Positions 5,939 through 13,178 of a stretch of 13,541 bases of DNA are shown one piece after another; the first letter of the stretch is position 1, and each line of letters begins with the position of its first letter. The DNA comes from 66-474 sp051961995 (lineage in GTDB: Bacteria; Pseudomonadota; Gammaproteobacteria; Xanthomonadales; Rhodanobacteraceae): contig JBQCCR010000046.1 of the NCBI GenBank assembly GCA_051961995.1, positions 1 to 13,541 of the forward strand, in the 5' to 3' direction. The translations under genes and the position numbers were made by a program. The notes under the pieces were generated by a model. That model was not told the origin of the DNA, ran no database searches, and saw nothing but the letters and a program-made list of their open reading frames with translations.

Positions 5939-7099
5939 TCAGGTGGGTTCGGAAGGCGGCATCGCGGCAGCGGTGCCGCCTTTTGTTTCATCCACGAGTT
6001 CGGCCACGCCGCGCGAACGCGTAGGCAGGCTGGTGGTGCGCTCGAGCCGCTTGCGCAGGCCGAGGAACGCGCGCTCGATCAGGAAGTACGACAGCAGCGC
6101 GCAACCGAATGCGCACGCCACGTTCTGCGGAAATGCGTTCCACCATGCATTCGAGTGACGATCGAGGAATGGCTGCTGCCACAGGTACAGCGAGTAGCTC
6201 AGCACCCCCAGCCCGACCACCGGTTGCCAGTTGAGGAAACGCCCGGCCAGCGAACCGGCGTGGCGCGTGCTGGATTCGATCAGCAGCGCGATGCAGATGT
6301 TCATCACCGGCGAGAACACCAGCTCCACCAGCGTGTAGCCGGACTCTAGGTTGATCAGCAGAATCAGCGGGATCGCCAGGATGAGCCAGCGGCTGGCAGT
6401 GAGCCGCAGATACCAGCCCTGTTTCAGCAGCCATGGCCGCAGCAGTGCCAGCGCGCAGCCGGTGGCGAGGTAATCGCACATGGCCGGAAAGACGGACATG
6501 TTGGCCAGTGGCGTGGACGGGTCCACATGGAACATCCACTCGCGGATGCCCGCGCGCACCGCCGGTCCGGCGAGGATCGCCAGCACCGCCACGATCAGCG
6601 CGCGGCGCTGGCGCAGCGCCAGCAGCGTCAGCGGCCAGAGCAGATAGAACTGCTCCTCGATGGACAACGACCACAAGTGTCCGACCTGCCACGGATGATC
6701 CGGGTAGTAGTTGATCGTGTAGGTCAGTGCGTAGGCGAAGTCCCGGCCGCCCAGATCAATCCAGCCCAGCCAGGTCGCGATGGCGAGCGCTGCGATCAGT
6801 GCATAGAACGCGGGGAAGATGCGCAGCACGCGGCGCAGATAGAACTTGCCGAGCGAAATGGTGCCGGTCTTCTCGCGCTCGCTCATCAGCAGCGACGTGA
6901 TCAGGAAGCCCGAGATCACGAAGAACACCAGCACGCCCAGATGCGCGATGTCACCGAGCGCATTGCCCCAGGTGCTATCCACCTGATTGGGAAAACCACG
7001 GGTGCCGGTGAGGTGTCCGTACAGCACCATCAGGATCGAAACGGCGCGGATGCCGTCCAGCGACGGAATGCGTCTGCCTTCCGGCTTCGATGCTCGCAC
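5939..7099 (-). CDS. OafA/YrhL-type membrane O-acyltransferase (acyltransferase 3 family)
   Basis: This 386-residue multi-pass inner-membrane enzyme is predicted to transfer acetyl or another acyl group onto hydroxyls of a surface polysaccharide. Family hallmarks are plain. IPSLDGIRAVSILMVLYGH opens the domain, with the likely catalytic His at residue 29. VFFVISGFLITSLL, FYLRRVLRIFPAFY (the RxxR/P motif, about 86-99) and HLWSLSIEEQFYLLWPL (about 141-157) follow. About ten hydrophobic segments run to residue 350 or so, then a charged tail ending in Ser-Glu-Pro-Thr. The length is normal for the single-domain form, with no SGNH domain. The start chosen is GTG at 7099, because GGAGG lies 9 nt upstream; ATGs at 7120 and 7138 are in frame and possible but lack a clear ribosome site. 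The gene is divergent from the flippase and convergent with beta-helix B, whose terminator overlaps its last codons. The acyl group and target glycan are unknown. Confidence 0.9.
   Translation of the reverse strand: MRASKPEGRRIPSLDGIRAVSILMVLYGHLTGTRGFPNQVDSTWGNALGDIAHLGVLVFFVISGFLITSLLMSEREKTGTISLGKFYLRRVLRIFPAFYALIAALAIATWLGWIDLGGRDFAYALTYTINYYPDHPWQVGHLWSLSIEEQFYLLWPLTLLALRQRRALIVAVLAILAGPAVRAGIREWMFHVDPSTPLANMSVFPAMCDYLATGCALALLRPWLLKQGWYLRLTASRWLILAIPLILLINLESGYTLVELVFSPVMNICIALLIESSTRHAGSLAGRFLNWQPVVGLGVLSYSLYLWQQPFLDRHSNAWWNAFPQNVACAFGCALLSYFLIERAFLGLRKRLERTTSLPTRSRGVAELVDETKGGTAAAMPPSEPT
5955..5988 (+). terminator. Intrinsic terminator of beta-helix B, inside the acyltransferase 3' end
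   Basis: GGCGGCA (5955-5961) pairs perfectly with TGCCGCC (5974-5980) across a 12-nt loop and is followed at once by TTTTGTTT. The orientation fits transcripts coming from 4020-5879. It lies within the last codons of the convergent acyltransferase gene. On the minus strand no T-run follows the stem, so it should act in one direction only. Confidence 0.8.
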
Positions 7100-7108
7100 T
7101 CCCGAGGC

Positions 7109-7113
7109 CCTCC
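7109..7113 (-). promoter_or_regulatory. Shine-Dalgarno GGAGG of the acyltransferase
   Basis: Minus-strand GGAGG sits 9 nt before the GTG at 7099 and is the best ribosome site near this gene. It lies inside the coding region if the ATG at 7120 or 7138 is used, so it decides between the candidates only moderately. Confidence 0.45.
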
Positions 7114-7252
7114 ATGGCATGGAATGCGCGCGCCCCATGAGCGCACGAAGGTCGCGCGAACGCCCTGCGACGGCGCGCGCGATCTTTCCATTCTGGAAAC
7201 CCGGACGTGTAGCGAGGATGAAAGAAGCGGGTGCGCAAAAACCGCGGGTCTT

Positions 7253-7275
7253 TGCACGCGACGACGGAGCGTGCA
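7253..7275. repeat. Inverted repeat TGCACGC/GCGTGCA in the divergent acyltransferase-flippase region
   Basis: TGCACGC (7253-7259) is matched perfectly by GCGTGCA (7269-7275) over a 9-nt loop, about 95 bp before the flippase start. There is no U-tract on either side. It could be an operator or a leader hairpin. The rest of the 270-bp gap (7100-7369) shows no gene. Confidence 0.4.
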
Positions 7276-7369
7276 CAGGCCGTTCAGATAAAATCAACGA
7301 TCGCCAGTCTTCGCGGATTGGCGCTGATCTACCAGGGACAGGGTTCCACAGGAAGGAACGACGCGCACC

Positions 7370-8845
7370 ATGGACGAAGCGGCGCGACCCGGCATTGCTA
7401 CGCATTACCTGCGCTACACGGTCGGCAACGTGCTGGTCATGGCCGCCGGGTTCATATCGTTTCCGATCATGACCCGCCTGCTCAGCAACACCGAGTACGG
7501 CGTGTTCGGCTACGTGGATACCTGGCTGCTGATTCTCACCGGCGTGTTCAAGCTCGGTGCGCAGCACGCGATCATCCGCTTCTATCCGCACCGCGGCGGC
7601 TTCAATGCACTGGGCCGCTTCGGCGCCAATTTCGTGCTGCTGCCTTTCCTGTGCAGCGTCGTGTTCTGGCTGCTGGCGGTCGTCGGCTATGGCGTGTGGT
7701 CGTGGACGCATCCATCGGCTCGCCCGGTCATCGGCTGGCTGTGCCTGGCGCTGCTGCTGCCCACGATCTGGATCAGCTTCATCACCGCCGTGCTCACCGC
7801 GGAAGAGCGCTCGGACCTGAGCGTGCGCCTCAGCGTCGGTTCGCGCTGGCTGGATGCGACGTTCATCCTGCTGGTCATTTATTTCATCGAGCGCAACGCG
7901 CTGGGCGTGTACGCCGCGAAGCTGGGCTCGGCGATCGTGGTGACCGCGTGCCTGACGATCTGGCTGTCGCGGCGCGTGCCGCTGCGCCTGCGCGACCGCG
8001 ATTTCTCGCACTGGTTCGCGGGCGTGCGCTACGGCTTCCCGATGATGGCCAACGAGCTGTCGGGGGTGCTGCTGTCGTTCGTGGACCGGTTGATGCTGAA
8101 ACATCTGATGGGCGCATTCGCGCCGGTGGGCGTCTACACCATCGGCTACGGTCTGGCGCTGACCATCAACACGCTGCTGCAGAATGCGCTGTTCACCGCC
8201 TTCACCCAGGTGAGCGTGCGTCAGTTCGAGACCGAAGGGCCGCAGGCGGTGGTGCGCACCAAACGCGTGCTGCTGCACGTGCTGGTCTACATCGTGGTGG
8301 CGATGGTCGTCGGCCTGATCGTGGTGGGCCCCGACGCATTGCTGTTGCTGGCCGGACCGGACAAGGCGGCGTCCGCGCCGGTATTCGTGCTGATCGGCAT
8401 CAACTACGCGCTGGATGGTCTCTTCGGCATCTGCTTTGCCGGCTTGCTGCTTTACAAGCGCTCCGGCATCGTGCTCTCGATGACGCTCGCTGCGACCGCG
8501 CTCAACATCTTGCTGAACCTCGTCTGGATCCCCGCCTACGGCGTGATGGGTGCGGTGTATGCGACGTTTGCCAGCTTCCTGCTGCTCACCGTGTTGCACT
8601 ACGTCACCTGTCCGCGCAATCTGCGCGTATGGCCGGATCGCAATGGTTCGCTGATCGCCTGCGTACTGGGTCTGCTGGTGTGGCTGGTCGCGGATCTCAC
8701 CCGGCTGTTCGGCCTCGGCTCGCACTTCGAACGCTTGCTGGCGATGGGAACCCTGATGCTGGTGCTGTACGTGGTGCCCGCGCTGGCGCTGGACCGGCCC
8801 TTGCGCGAAGCGCTGCAAACCTGGTTGCGTAATCGCTTCGGATGA
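7370..8845 (+). CDS. Wzx-like polysaccharide flippase (MOP superfamily)
   Basis: This 491-residue integral membrane protein is predicted to move undecaprenyl-linked oligosaccharide repeat units from the cytoplasmic to the periplasmic face. Hydrophobic segments run from about residue 15 to the end, around 12-14 in all. The first carries the family pattern GNVLVMAAGFISFPIMTRLLSNTEYGVFGY, in which membrane helix 1 is followed by TRLLS..EYG. In the second half GVRYGFPMMANELSGVLLSFVDRLML marks the repeated MOP unit, again with a helix then Asp-Arg-Leu. The ATG at 7370 is chosen because it directly precedes this signature and follows a purine-rich AGGAAGGA about 12 nt upstream, a slightly long gap. 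The stop overlaps the next start as ATGA, so the two genes are probably translationally coupled. Neither Wzy nor a chain-length regulator lies beside it here. The substrate is unknown but is presumably the product of the neighbouring glycosyltransferases. Confidence 0.9.
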   Translation: MDEAARPGIATHYLRYTVGNVLVMAAGFISFPIMTRLLSNTEYGVFGYVDTWLLILTGVFKLGAQHAIIRFYPHRGGFNALGRFGANFVLLPFLCSVVFWLLAVVGYGVWSWTHPSARPVIGWLCLALLLPTIWISFITAVLTAEERSDLSVRLSVGSRWLDATFILLVIYFIERNALGVYAAKLGSAIVVTACLTIWLSRRVPLRLRDRDFSHWFAGVRYGFPMMANELSGVLLSFVDRLMLKHLMGAFAPVGVYTIGYGLALTINTLLQNALFTAFTQVSVRQFETEGPQAVVRTKRVLLHVLVYIVVAMVVGLIVVGPDALLLLAGPDKAASAPVFVLIGINYALDGLFGICFAGLLLYKRSGIVLSMTLAATALNILLNLVWIPAYGVMGAVYATFASFLLLTVLHYVTCPRNLRVWPDRNGSLIACVLGLLVWLVADLTRLFGLGSHFERLLAMGTLMLVLYVVPALALDRPLREALQTWLRNRFG

Positions 8846-9591
8846 GCTTCCACCTGCTGCTCTCGCCGTTGAGCTGGAGCGTGGGGTTGGCGTTGCTGTT
8901 GGCGCTGCTCTGGCGCTGGCTGCCGCGCACGCTGTGCCTGCTCGGCATCGCGATCGAAACCGCGCTGGTGACCGCGATGACGCCGCTCGGCGCGAACGGC
9001 GTGGTGCGCATCATCGAGTCGCGCGTGCCGCCGCCGCAAACTTGCAAGGCGCCCATGCCGGACACGATCGTGGTCCTGAGCGCGGGTTTTGCGCGGTCGC
9101 CACGCTCGTCACAGGACTTCACCGCCGCCAACGTCAACAGCCTGCACCGGCTGCTCGCAGGTGTTGAGCTGTGGCGACGCACGCCGGGCGCGCACCTGGT
9201 GGTGTCCGGCGGAGGTTCCCACGGCATCGCCGAGAGCACGGTGCTGGCTGCGCTGGCGCAGCGGCTCGGCGTCCCGGCGGCGGCGATCCGTGCCGAAACG
9301 CATTCGCACGACACCTGGCAGAACGCGCGCGAGGTGGGCGCGCTGTCGCCGGCCGTGCCGACGCGGATCTGGCTGGTCAGTTCGGCGCTGCACCTGCCAC
9401 GTGCATTGACGGCTTTTCGGGCGGCCGGCTTCCAGCCCTGCGCATGGTCCAGTGATTCGTTTTATATCCCGCCGAATGGAAGCTTCGGCTACTACTGGCC
9501 ACAAAGCTCGTCGCTGGTGAAGATGGAAGAAGCGCTGCACGAGCTGGTTGGCGGATGGGAATACGCGCGGCGCGCACGGAAGAGCCGGTGA
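8842..9591 (+). CDS. Membrane-anchored DUF218 (ElyC/SanA/YdcF-type) protein
   Basis: This 249-residue protein has two hydrophobic segments at the N-terminus (about 10-26 and 30-47) and then a DUF218 domain at about 73-215. The domain shows its usual order of motifs: DTIVVLSAG at 74-82, the Gly-rich HLVVSGGGSHG at 118-128, the conserved Thr...Asn-Ala in HDTWQNARE at 156-164, and WLVSSALHLPRA at 177-188. Relatives in E. coli (ElyC, SanA) affect envelope integrity and lipid-carrier-dependent wall or polysaccharide steps, but the reaction is not settled, so no activity is claimed. Its ATG overlaps the flippase stop by 4 bp, tying it to polysaccharide export. It ends 13 bp before the convergent wecB stop, with no room for a classic terminator. 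The family call is solid; the role is inferred from coupling to the flippase. Confidence 0.87.
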   Translation: MSFHLLLSPLSWSVGLALLLALLWRWLPRTLCLLGIAIETALVTAMTPLGANGVVRIIESRVPPPQTCKAPMPDTIVVLSAGFARSPRSSQDFTAANVNSLHRLLAGVELWRRTPGAHLVVSGGGSHGIAESTVLAALAQRLGVPAAAIRAETHSHDTWQNAREVGALSPAVPTRIWLVSSALHLPRALTAFRAAGFQPCAWSSDSFYIPPNGSFGYYWPQSSSLVKMEEALHELVGGWEYARRARKSR

Positions 9592-9604
9592 GCCGCGGAC
9601 CTGC

Positions 9605-10744
9605 TCAGCGCACCGCCGCGAGTGAGTCGGTGTTCTCGTGGCAGAGCGTGCGCCTCAGGATCCGCACGATGCGTTGCGCGGATTCGCCGTCGCCGTAAGG
9701 CGAGGCGCCGCGCGCCATCGCGCGCCAGGCGCGCTCATCGTCCAGCAGCAGCGAGGCCTGTTCGACGATGTGTTCTTCGCGCGTGCCGACCAGCCGCGCG
9801 ACGCCGGCCTCGATCGCTTCCGGCCGCTCGGTTTCGGTGCGCAGCACCAGCACCGGCTTGCCCAGCGCGGGCGCTTCCTCCTGCACGCCGCCGGAATCGG
9901 TGAGGATCAGGCACGCGCGCTTCTGCGCTTCCACGAAGGAAGCGTAGTCGAGCGGCGCGCACAACTTGATCCGCGGATGCTCGGCAAGCAGTTCGCATGC
10001 GACCCGCCGCACGTTGGGGTTGGGATGCACCGGATACACGACTTCGATGTCCGGATGCCGATCCACCAGCGCGCGAATGGCGCGACACACCGCGCGGAAA
10101 GGCTCGCCGAAATTTTCGCGACGATGCGCGGTGACCAATACCAGCCGCTTGCCGGGATCCAGCGAAACAGGCAGCCGCCGCTCCTTCGCGGCGACTTGCA
10201 GCAGTGCGTCTATCACTGTGTTGCCCACCACGTGGATCGCGTCTTCCGGTATTCCCTCGCGCAGCAGATTGCGCCGCGCGCGCGCGGTGGGCGCGAAATG
10301 CCAGTGCGCGAGATGACCGGCGACCAGCCGGTTCATCTCCTCCGGGAACGGATTGTCGAGATCGTGCGTGCGCAGGCCGGCCTCGACGTGCCCGAATTGG
10401 ATGTGCCGGTAGAACGCCACCAGCGCGGCCGTCATCACCGTGGTCGTGTCGCCCTGGGCGAGCACCACCTCGGGTTGCAGTTGCGCGAACTTCGCGTCCA
10501 GCGCAGGAATCAGTCGCGCGGTGAGCGCGGCCAGATCCTGATCCGCGCGCATCAGATCCAGGTCGGCGTCGGGAACGATGTCGAAAAGCTGCAGGACCTG
10601 ATCCAGCAGGTCGCGATGTTGCGCGGTCGAAAGCACGATCACCTGCGCCCAGGCTTCGCGCTGCAGCGCCTGGATCACCGGCGCCATCTTGATGCCTTCC
10701 GGCCGCGTCCCCACCACGCAGAGAATGCGCTTGCGACGATCCAT
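9605..10744 (-). CDS. wecB: UDP-N-acetylglucosamine 2-epimerase (non-hydrolysing)
   Basis: This 379-residue cytoplasmic enzyme converts UDP-GlcNAc to UDP-ManNAc, a donor (or ManNAcA precursor) for surface polysaccharides. It has the GT-B-like epimerase fold with the full set of family motifs. VVGTRPEGIKMAP at 10-22 is the nucleotide-side loop. AQGDTTTVM at 96-104 carries Asp99. HVEAGLRT at 119-126 carries Glu121. NPFPEEMNR follows at 131-139. VTAHRREN at 204-211 carries His207. TDSGGVQEEAPALGKPVLVLR and RTETERPEA close the active site. These match Asp95, Glu117, Glu131 and His213 of E. coli WecB. Its length is normal. The start at 10744 has CAGGG 6 nt upstream. It follows the family-4 glycosyltransferase on the same strand after 78 bp, probably as the last gene of that operon. 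No wecC-type dehydrogenase is in the window, so ManNAc rather than ManNAcA may be used, or wecC may be elsewhere. Confidence 0.95.
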   Translation of the reverse strand: MDRRKRILCVVGTRPEGIKMAPVIQALQREAWAQVIVLSTAQHRDLLDQVLQLFDIVPDADLDLMRADQDLAALTARLIPALDAKFAQLQPEVVLAQGDTTTVMTAALVAFYRHIQFGHVEAGLRTHDLDNPFPEEMNRLVAGHLAHWHFAPTARARRNLLREGIPEDAIHVVGNTVIDALLQVAAKERRLPVSLDPGKRLVLVTAHRRENFGEPFRAVCRAIRALVDRHPDIEVVYPVHPNPNVRRVACELLAEHPRIKLCAPLDYASFVEAQKRACLILTDSGGVQEEAPALGKPVLVLRTETERPEAIEAGVARLVGTREEHIVEQASLLLDDERAWRAMARGASPYGDGESAQRIVRILRRTLCHENTDSLAAVR

Positions 10745-10822
10745 GTCGAGCCCTGAATGAGTACGTGTACCTGGACAGACTAGCCGGCCATTCGTGCAGT
10801 TTCGGTGTATTCGGCTGCCCGA
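10745..10822 (-). other. 78-bp gap between GT4 gene and wecB
   Basis: This is the longest gap in the minus-strand operon. I see no stem with a T-run and no convincing promoter boxes. It is compatible with read-through into wecB, but an internal promoter is not excluded. Confidence 0.4.
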
Positions 10823-12034
10823 CTACGCGGCAAGACTTCCGGAAGGCGCATAGATCTGCGCATCCATGATCTGTTCGAGCAACCCCAGCATCCGCGCGCT
10901 GTCGGCTTCCCAGTTGAAGGTGCGCTGCACGGCACGACGGCCGTTGGCGGCCAGGGTGGCGTAATCGGCTTGGGTGATTTCGAGGATGGCCCGCGCAATG
11001 TCGGCCGGATCGCCATTCCGGCAAGGGATGCCGCAGCGCATTTCGCGCATCAGGCGCAGCGACGGTTCGGTCGCCGTGAAGATGAATGGGCGCCCGCAGG
11101 CGGCGTAATCAAACAGCTTGTTGGGCAGCGTGACCTGGGTGAAGGCGTTGACGGCCAGCGACACCACGCCGAAATCCACGTCCGCGTAAAGCGACTCGAG
11201 CTGATGATGCGCATACGGTCCGCGCAACTGGATGCGGTTACGGTTGTGAAGCCGGTCGCGCAGTTCGCGCAACGCCGGCATGGATTCGCCGTCGCCGTGG
11301 ATTTCGAGATGGATGTCCGGGTGACGCGACGCGGCCAGGTCGAAACCGCGCAGAAGGGTGTTGAGATCGCGATCCTCGGCGAGGATGCCGTGGTAGCCGA
11401 ACGTCAGCTGTCCGGGATCGCGTTCGCGCTCGGGCACGCGCGCGAAGCGCGCGCGTTCCGGCGTGTTCAGCACCGGGACGATGCCCTCCGGCGGGAAGTC
11501 GAACTCGCGCTGCAACCGCTGCTTCATTTCCTCGCAGACCGGCAGGATGCCATCGGCTTCGCGCACTGCGCGGCGTTCGATCCGGTCCGGCACGCGCAAC
11601 GGTCCGACCATCGCGCGCAGCAGCGGATTGCCGCGGTATTTCTTCCAGCTGCGCATGGCTTCCGGATAGTGCTCGGCCATGTCCAGCACCCACGGGATGC
11701 GCGCCGCGCGCGCCGCGCGTGCAGTGAACAGCGCGACCGGAATGTCACGCGCGATCAGGAGATCAGGGCGGAACGCGCGCATCCGCGCGCGCAATGCACG
11801 CTGCCAGAACGGATTGCCCGGCAGCGGCAGCGACGCTGCGCGCGGCCGCTGCGGACCGACCCGGTGCACGCTGATGCCATTGCAGTCCGCGTGCCTGGGC
11901 TCATCCGCGCCGCGCCGCGCCAGGATTTCGACCTCACAGCCATGCCGCTGCAAGGCCGTGCAGATCTTTTCCACCCGAACGTCCCATGGATAGGGCGCCT
12001 GGCGCACATACAGCACGCGGCGTGGCAGGCTCAT
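10823..12034 (-). CDS. Family-4 glycosyltransferase (GT-B fold)
   Basis: This 403-residue cytoplasmic or membrane-associated enzyme is predicted to add a sugar from a nucleotide donor to the growing lipid-linked repeat unit. The N-terminal Rossmann half begins RRVLYVRQAPYPWDVRVEKI (5-24), the common GT4 opening with the acceptor-side Arg/Pro-rich loop. The C-terminal donor half starts at LTFGYHGILAEDRDLNTLL (210-228). It continues with LEIHGDGE (243-250) and the hallmark PNKLFDYAACGRPF (304-317), then CGIPCRNGDPADIARAI. A frame-open GTG at 12070 would add 12 residues but lacks a ribosome site and would overlap the preceding gene by 23 bp. The ATG at 12034 gives a 13-bp gap after the family-2 gene and places the core motif at the terminus, so it is preferred. 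Sugar specificity cannot be read from sequence. Confidence 0.9.
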   Translation of the reverse strand: MSLPRRVLYVRQAPYPWDVRVEKICTALQRHGCEVEILARRGADEPRHADCNGISVHRVGPQRPRAASLPLPGNPFWQRALRARMRAFRPDLLIARDIPVALFTARAARAARIPWVLDMAEHYPEAMRSWKKYRGNPLLRAMVGPLRVPDRIERRAVREADGILPVCEEMKQRLQREFDFPPEGIVPVLNTPERARFARVPERERDPGQLTFGYHGILAEDRDLNTLLRGFDLAASRHPDIHLEIHGDGESMPALRELRDRLHNRNRIQLRGPYAHHQLESLYADVDFGVVSLAVNAFTQVTLPNKLFDYAACGRPFIFTATEPSLRLMREMRCGIPCRNGDPADIARAILEITQADYATLAANGRRAVQRTFNWEADSARMLGLLEQIMDAQIYAPSGSLAA

Positions 12035-12047
12035 GTCGGCAATCCGT

Positions 12048-13178
12048 TCAATGGCTTTTCCAGAGTCCACGCGGATCCAGCGCGAGGCAGGCGGGCAGGG
12101 ACAGCAGCGCGGCGGCGTTCAACATCACGAAGCTGCCGATCGTGCGCAGCAGCGGCACCCGTGCACCGAAGCGCGGGCGCAACAGCGCGAACGCCGCGCC
12201 GGCGTAGCCGGCGAGTTGCACGATCAGCGCAGCGCGGTAGAACGGCTGGCGCCAGGCGAACGCGCAGGCGATCAACATCGCCAGCAACGCCCACGGCACG
12301 ATCAGGCGCAGGAACTTGTGCGAGAACCAGGCGAAGAACACCGGGTTCGCCAATGGGTTCGCCAGCCGCGGCATGCGCGCGATCAACTGCCAATTGCCGG
12401 CCAGCGTGCGCAACTTGCGGCGGAACTCTTCCCATGTCTCCGCGCTGGCGTAGTCCAGCGCCACCGCCTCGCGCGCCATGGCCACGCGCGCGCCGGCGAA
12501 CACCACCGAAAGCGGCAGGTACATGTCGTCCAGGATGGTGCCGGGCGGTGGTGCCTGCACCCATTCGCGGCGCACCGCATGGATCGCGCCGCTGACGCCG
12601 TGTACCCAGCCCAGCCGCGCTTCGTTGTCGCGCAACACCTTTTCCATGCGCCAGTACAGGCCGATGTCGGCGGCGGTACCCGGCGCACTCTCGATCACCA
12701 GCTCGCCGCTGACGGCACCCACATGCGGATCGGCGAACGGCTCCATCAGCTTGCGCAGCGCATCCGGTGCAAAACGCTGGCGCGCATCGGCGAAGGCGAT
12801 GATCTCCGCGTCGGACGAGTCGATCGCAATGGCAAGCGCTGCGGCCTTGCCTATGTTGTATGCCAGCCGGATCACCCGCACGCGCGGGTCGCCAATATCC
12901 GCCGCCTTCCATGTCGCATCGCTGCTGCCGTCGTCCACCACGATCACCTGCAGCCTCTCGTGCGGGTAATCCTGCGCAAGCACGTCGCGCACGCGCGTGC
13001 CGATGCGCGCGGATTCGTTGTACGCGGCGATGATCACGGTCAGCGAGGGTGTGCAGGGCGCGGCACGGGGCGCGCGTCCGAACCATCGCGCCAGCAGCAG
13101 CACCAGCAACGGATACAGTACGTAGGCGTAGCCGATCAGCGCCGCCGCGCTCCAGAACGCGATTGCGCCGGTGCTCAT
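12048..13178 (-). CDS. Membrane family-2 glycosyltransferase
   Basis: This 376-residue enzyme is predicted to use a nucleotide sugar for polysaccharide synthesis at the inner membrane. One membrane segment (about 8-30) precedes the catalytic GT-A domain. SLTVIIAAYNES at 45-56 opens the domain. VVDDGSSD at 80-87 holds the nucleotide-binding Asp pair, and NIGKAAALAIAI follows. AFADARQRF at 129-136 takes the DxD place as Asp-Ala-Arg. GVSGAIHAVRR (194-204) and ILDDMYLP (215-222) supply the acceptor/catalytic-base region, and RRKLRTLAGNWQ (253-264) stands where processive enzymes have QxxRW. Two or three more membrane segments fill about 285-365. The layout resembles the hyaluronan/cellulose-synthase branch of GT2, but the QxxRW motif is not intact, so processivity is uncertain. 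Its start overlaps the deacetylase stop as ATGA, and the family-4 gene starts 13 bp after its own stop, so the three are likely co-transcribed. Confidence 0.9.
   Translation of the reverse strand: MSTGAIAFWSAAALIGYAYVLYPLLVLLLARWFGRAPRAAPCTPSLTVIIAAYNESARIGTRVRDVLAQDYPHERLQVIVVDDGSSDATWKAADIGDPRVRVIRLAYNIGKAAALAIAIDSSDAEIIAFADARQRFAPDALRKLMEPFADPHVGAVSGELVIESAPGTAADIGLYWRMEKVLRDNEARLGWVHGVSGAIHAVRREWVQAPPPGTILDDMYLPLSVVFAGARVAMAREAVALDYASAETWEEFRRKLRTLAGNWQLIARMPRLANPLANPVFFAWFSHKFLRLIVPWALLAMLIACAFAWRQPFYRAALIVQLAGYAGAAFALLRPRFGARVPLLRTIGSFVMLNAAALLSLPACLALDPRGLWKSH

Noticed and set aside
757..5944. 12-bp direct repeat CGAGGATCAGGT at 757-768 and 5933-5944, framing the two beta-helix genes
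   Set aside because: It could hint at a mobile cassette boundary, but a 12-bp match is expected by chance several times in a window of this size. One copy is explained by the Shine-Dalgarno of paralogue A, and no integrase or transposase is present.
7139..8818. Long N-terminal extension making a 959-residue acyltransferase fusion
   Set aside because: The extra 560 residues or so are the Gln/His/Arg-rich antisense of the flippase and have no recognisable domain. The acyltransferase family starts near 7099.
7231..8832. 533-codon plus-strand frame in another phase over the flippase
   Set aside because: Arg/Ala-rich with no motifs; it overlaps the flippase gene, whose membrane pattern is convincing.
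10805..12595. 596-codon plus-strand frame opposite the two glycosyltransferases
   Set aside because: It has low-complexity Arg/Ala/His composition and spans the antisense of two well-supported genes, which marks it as a shadow.
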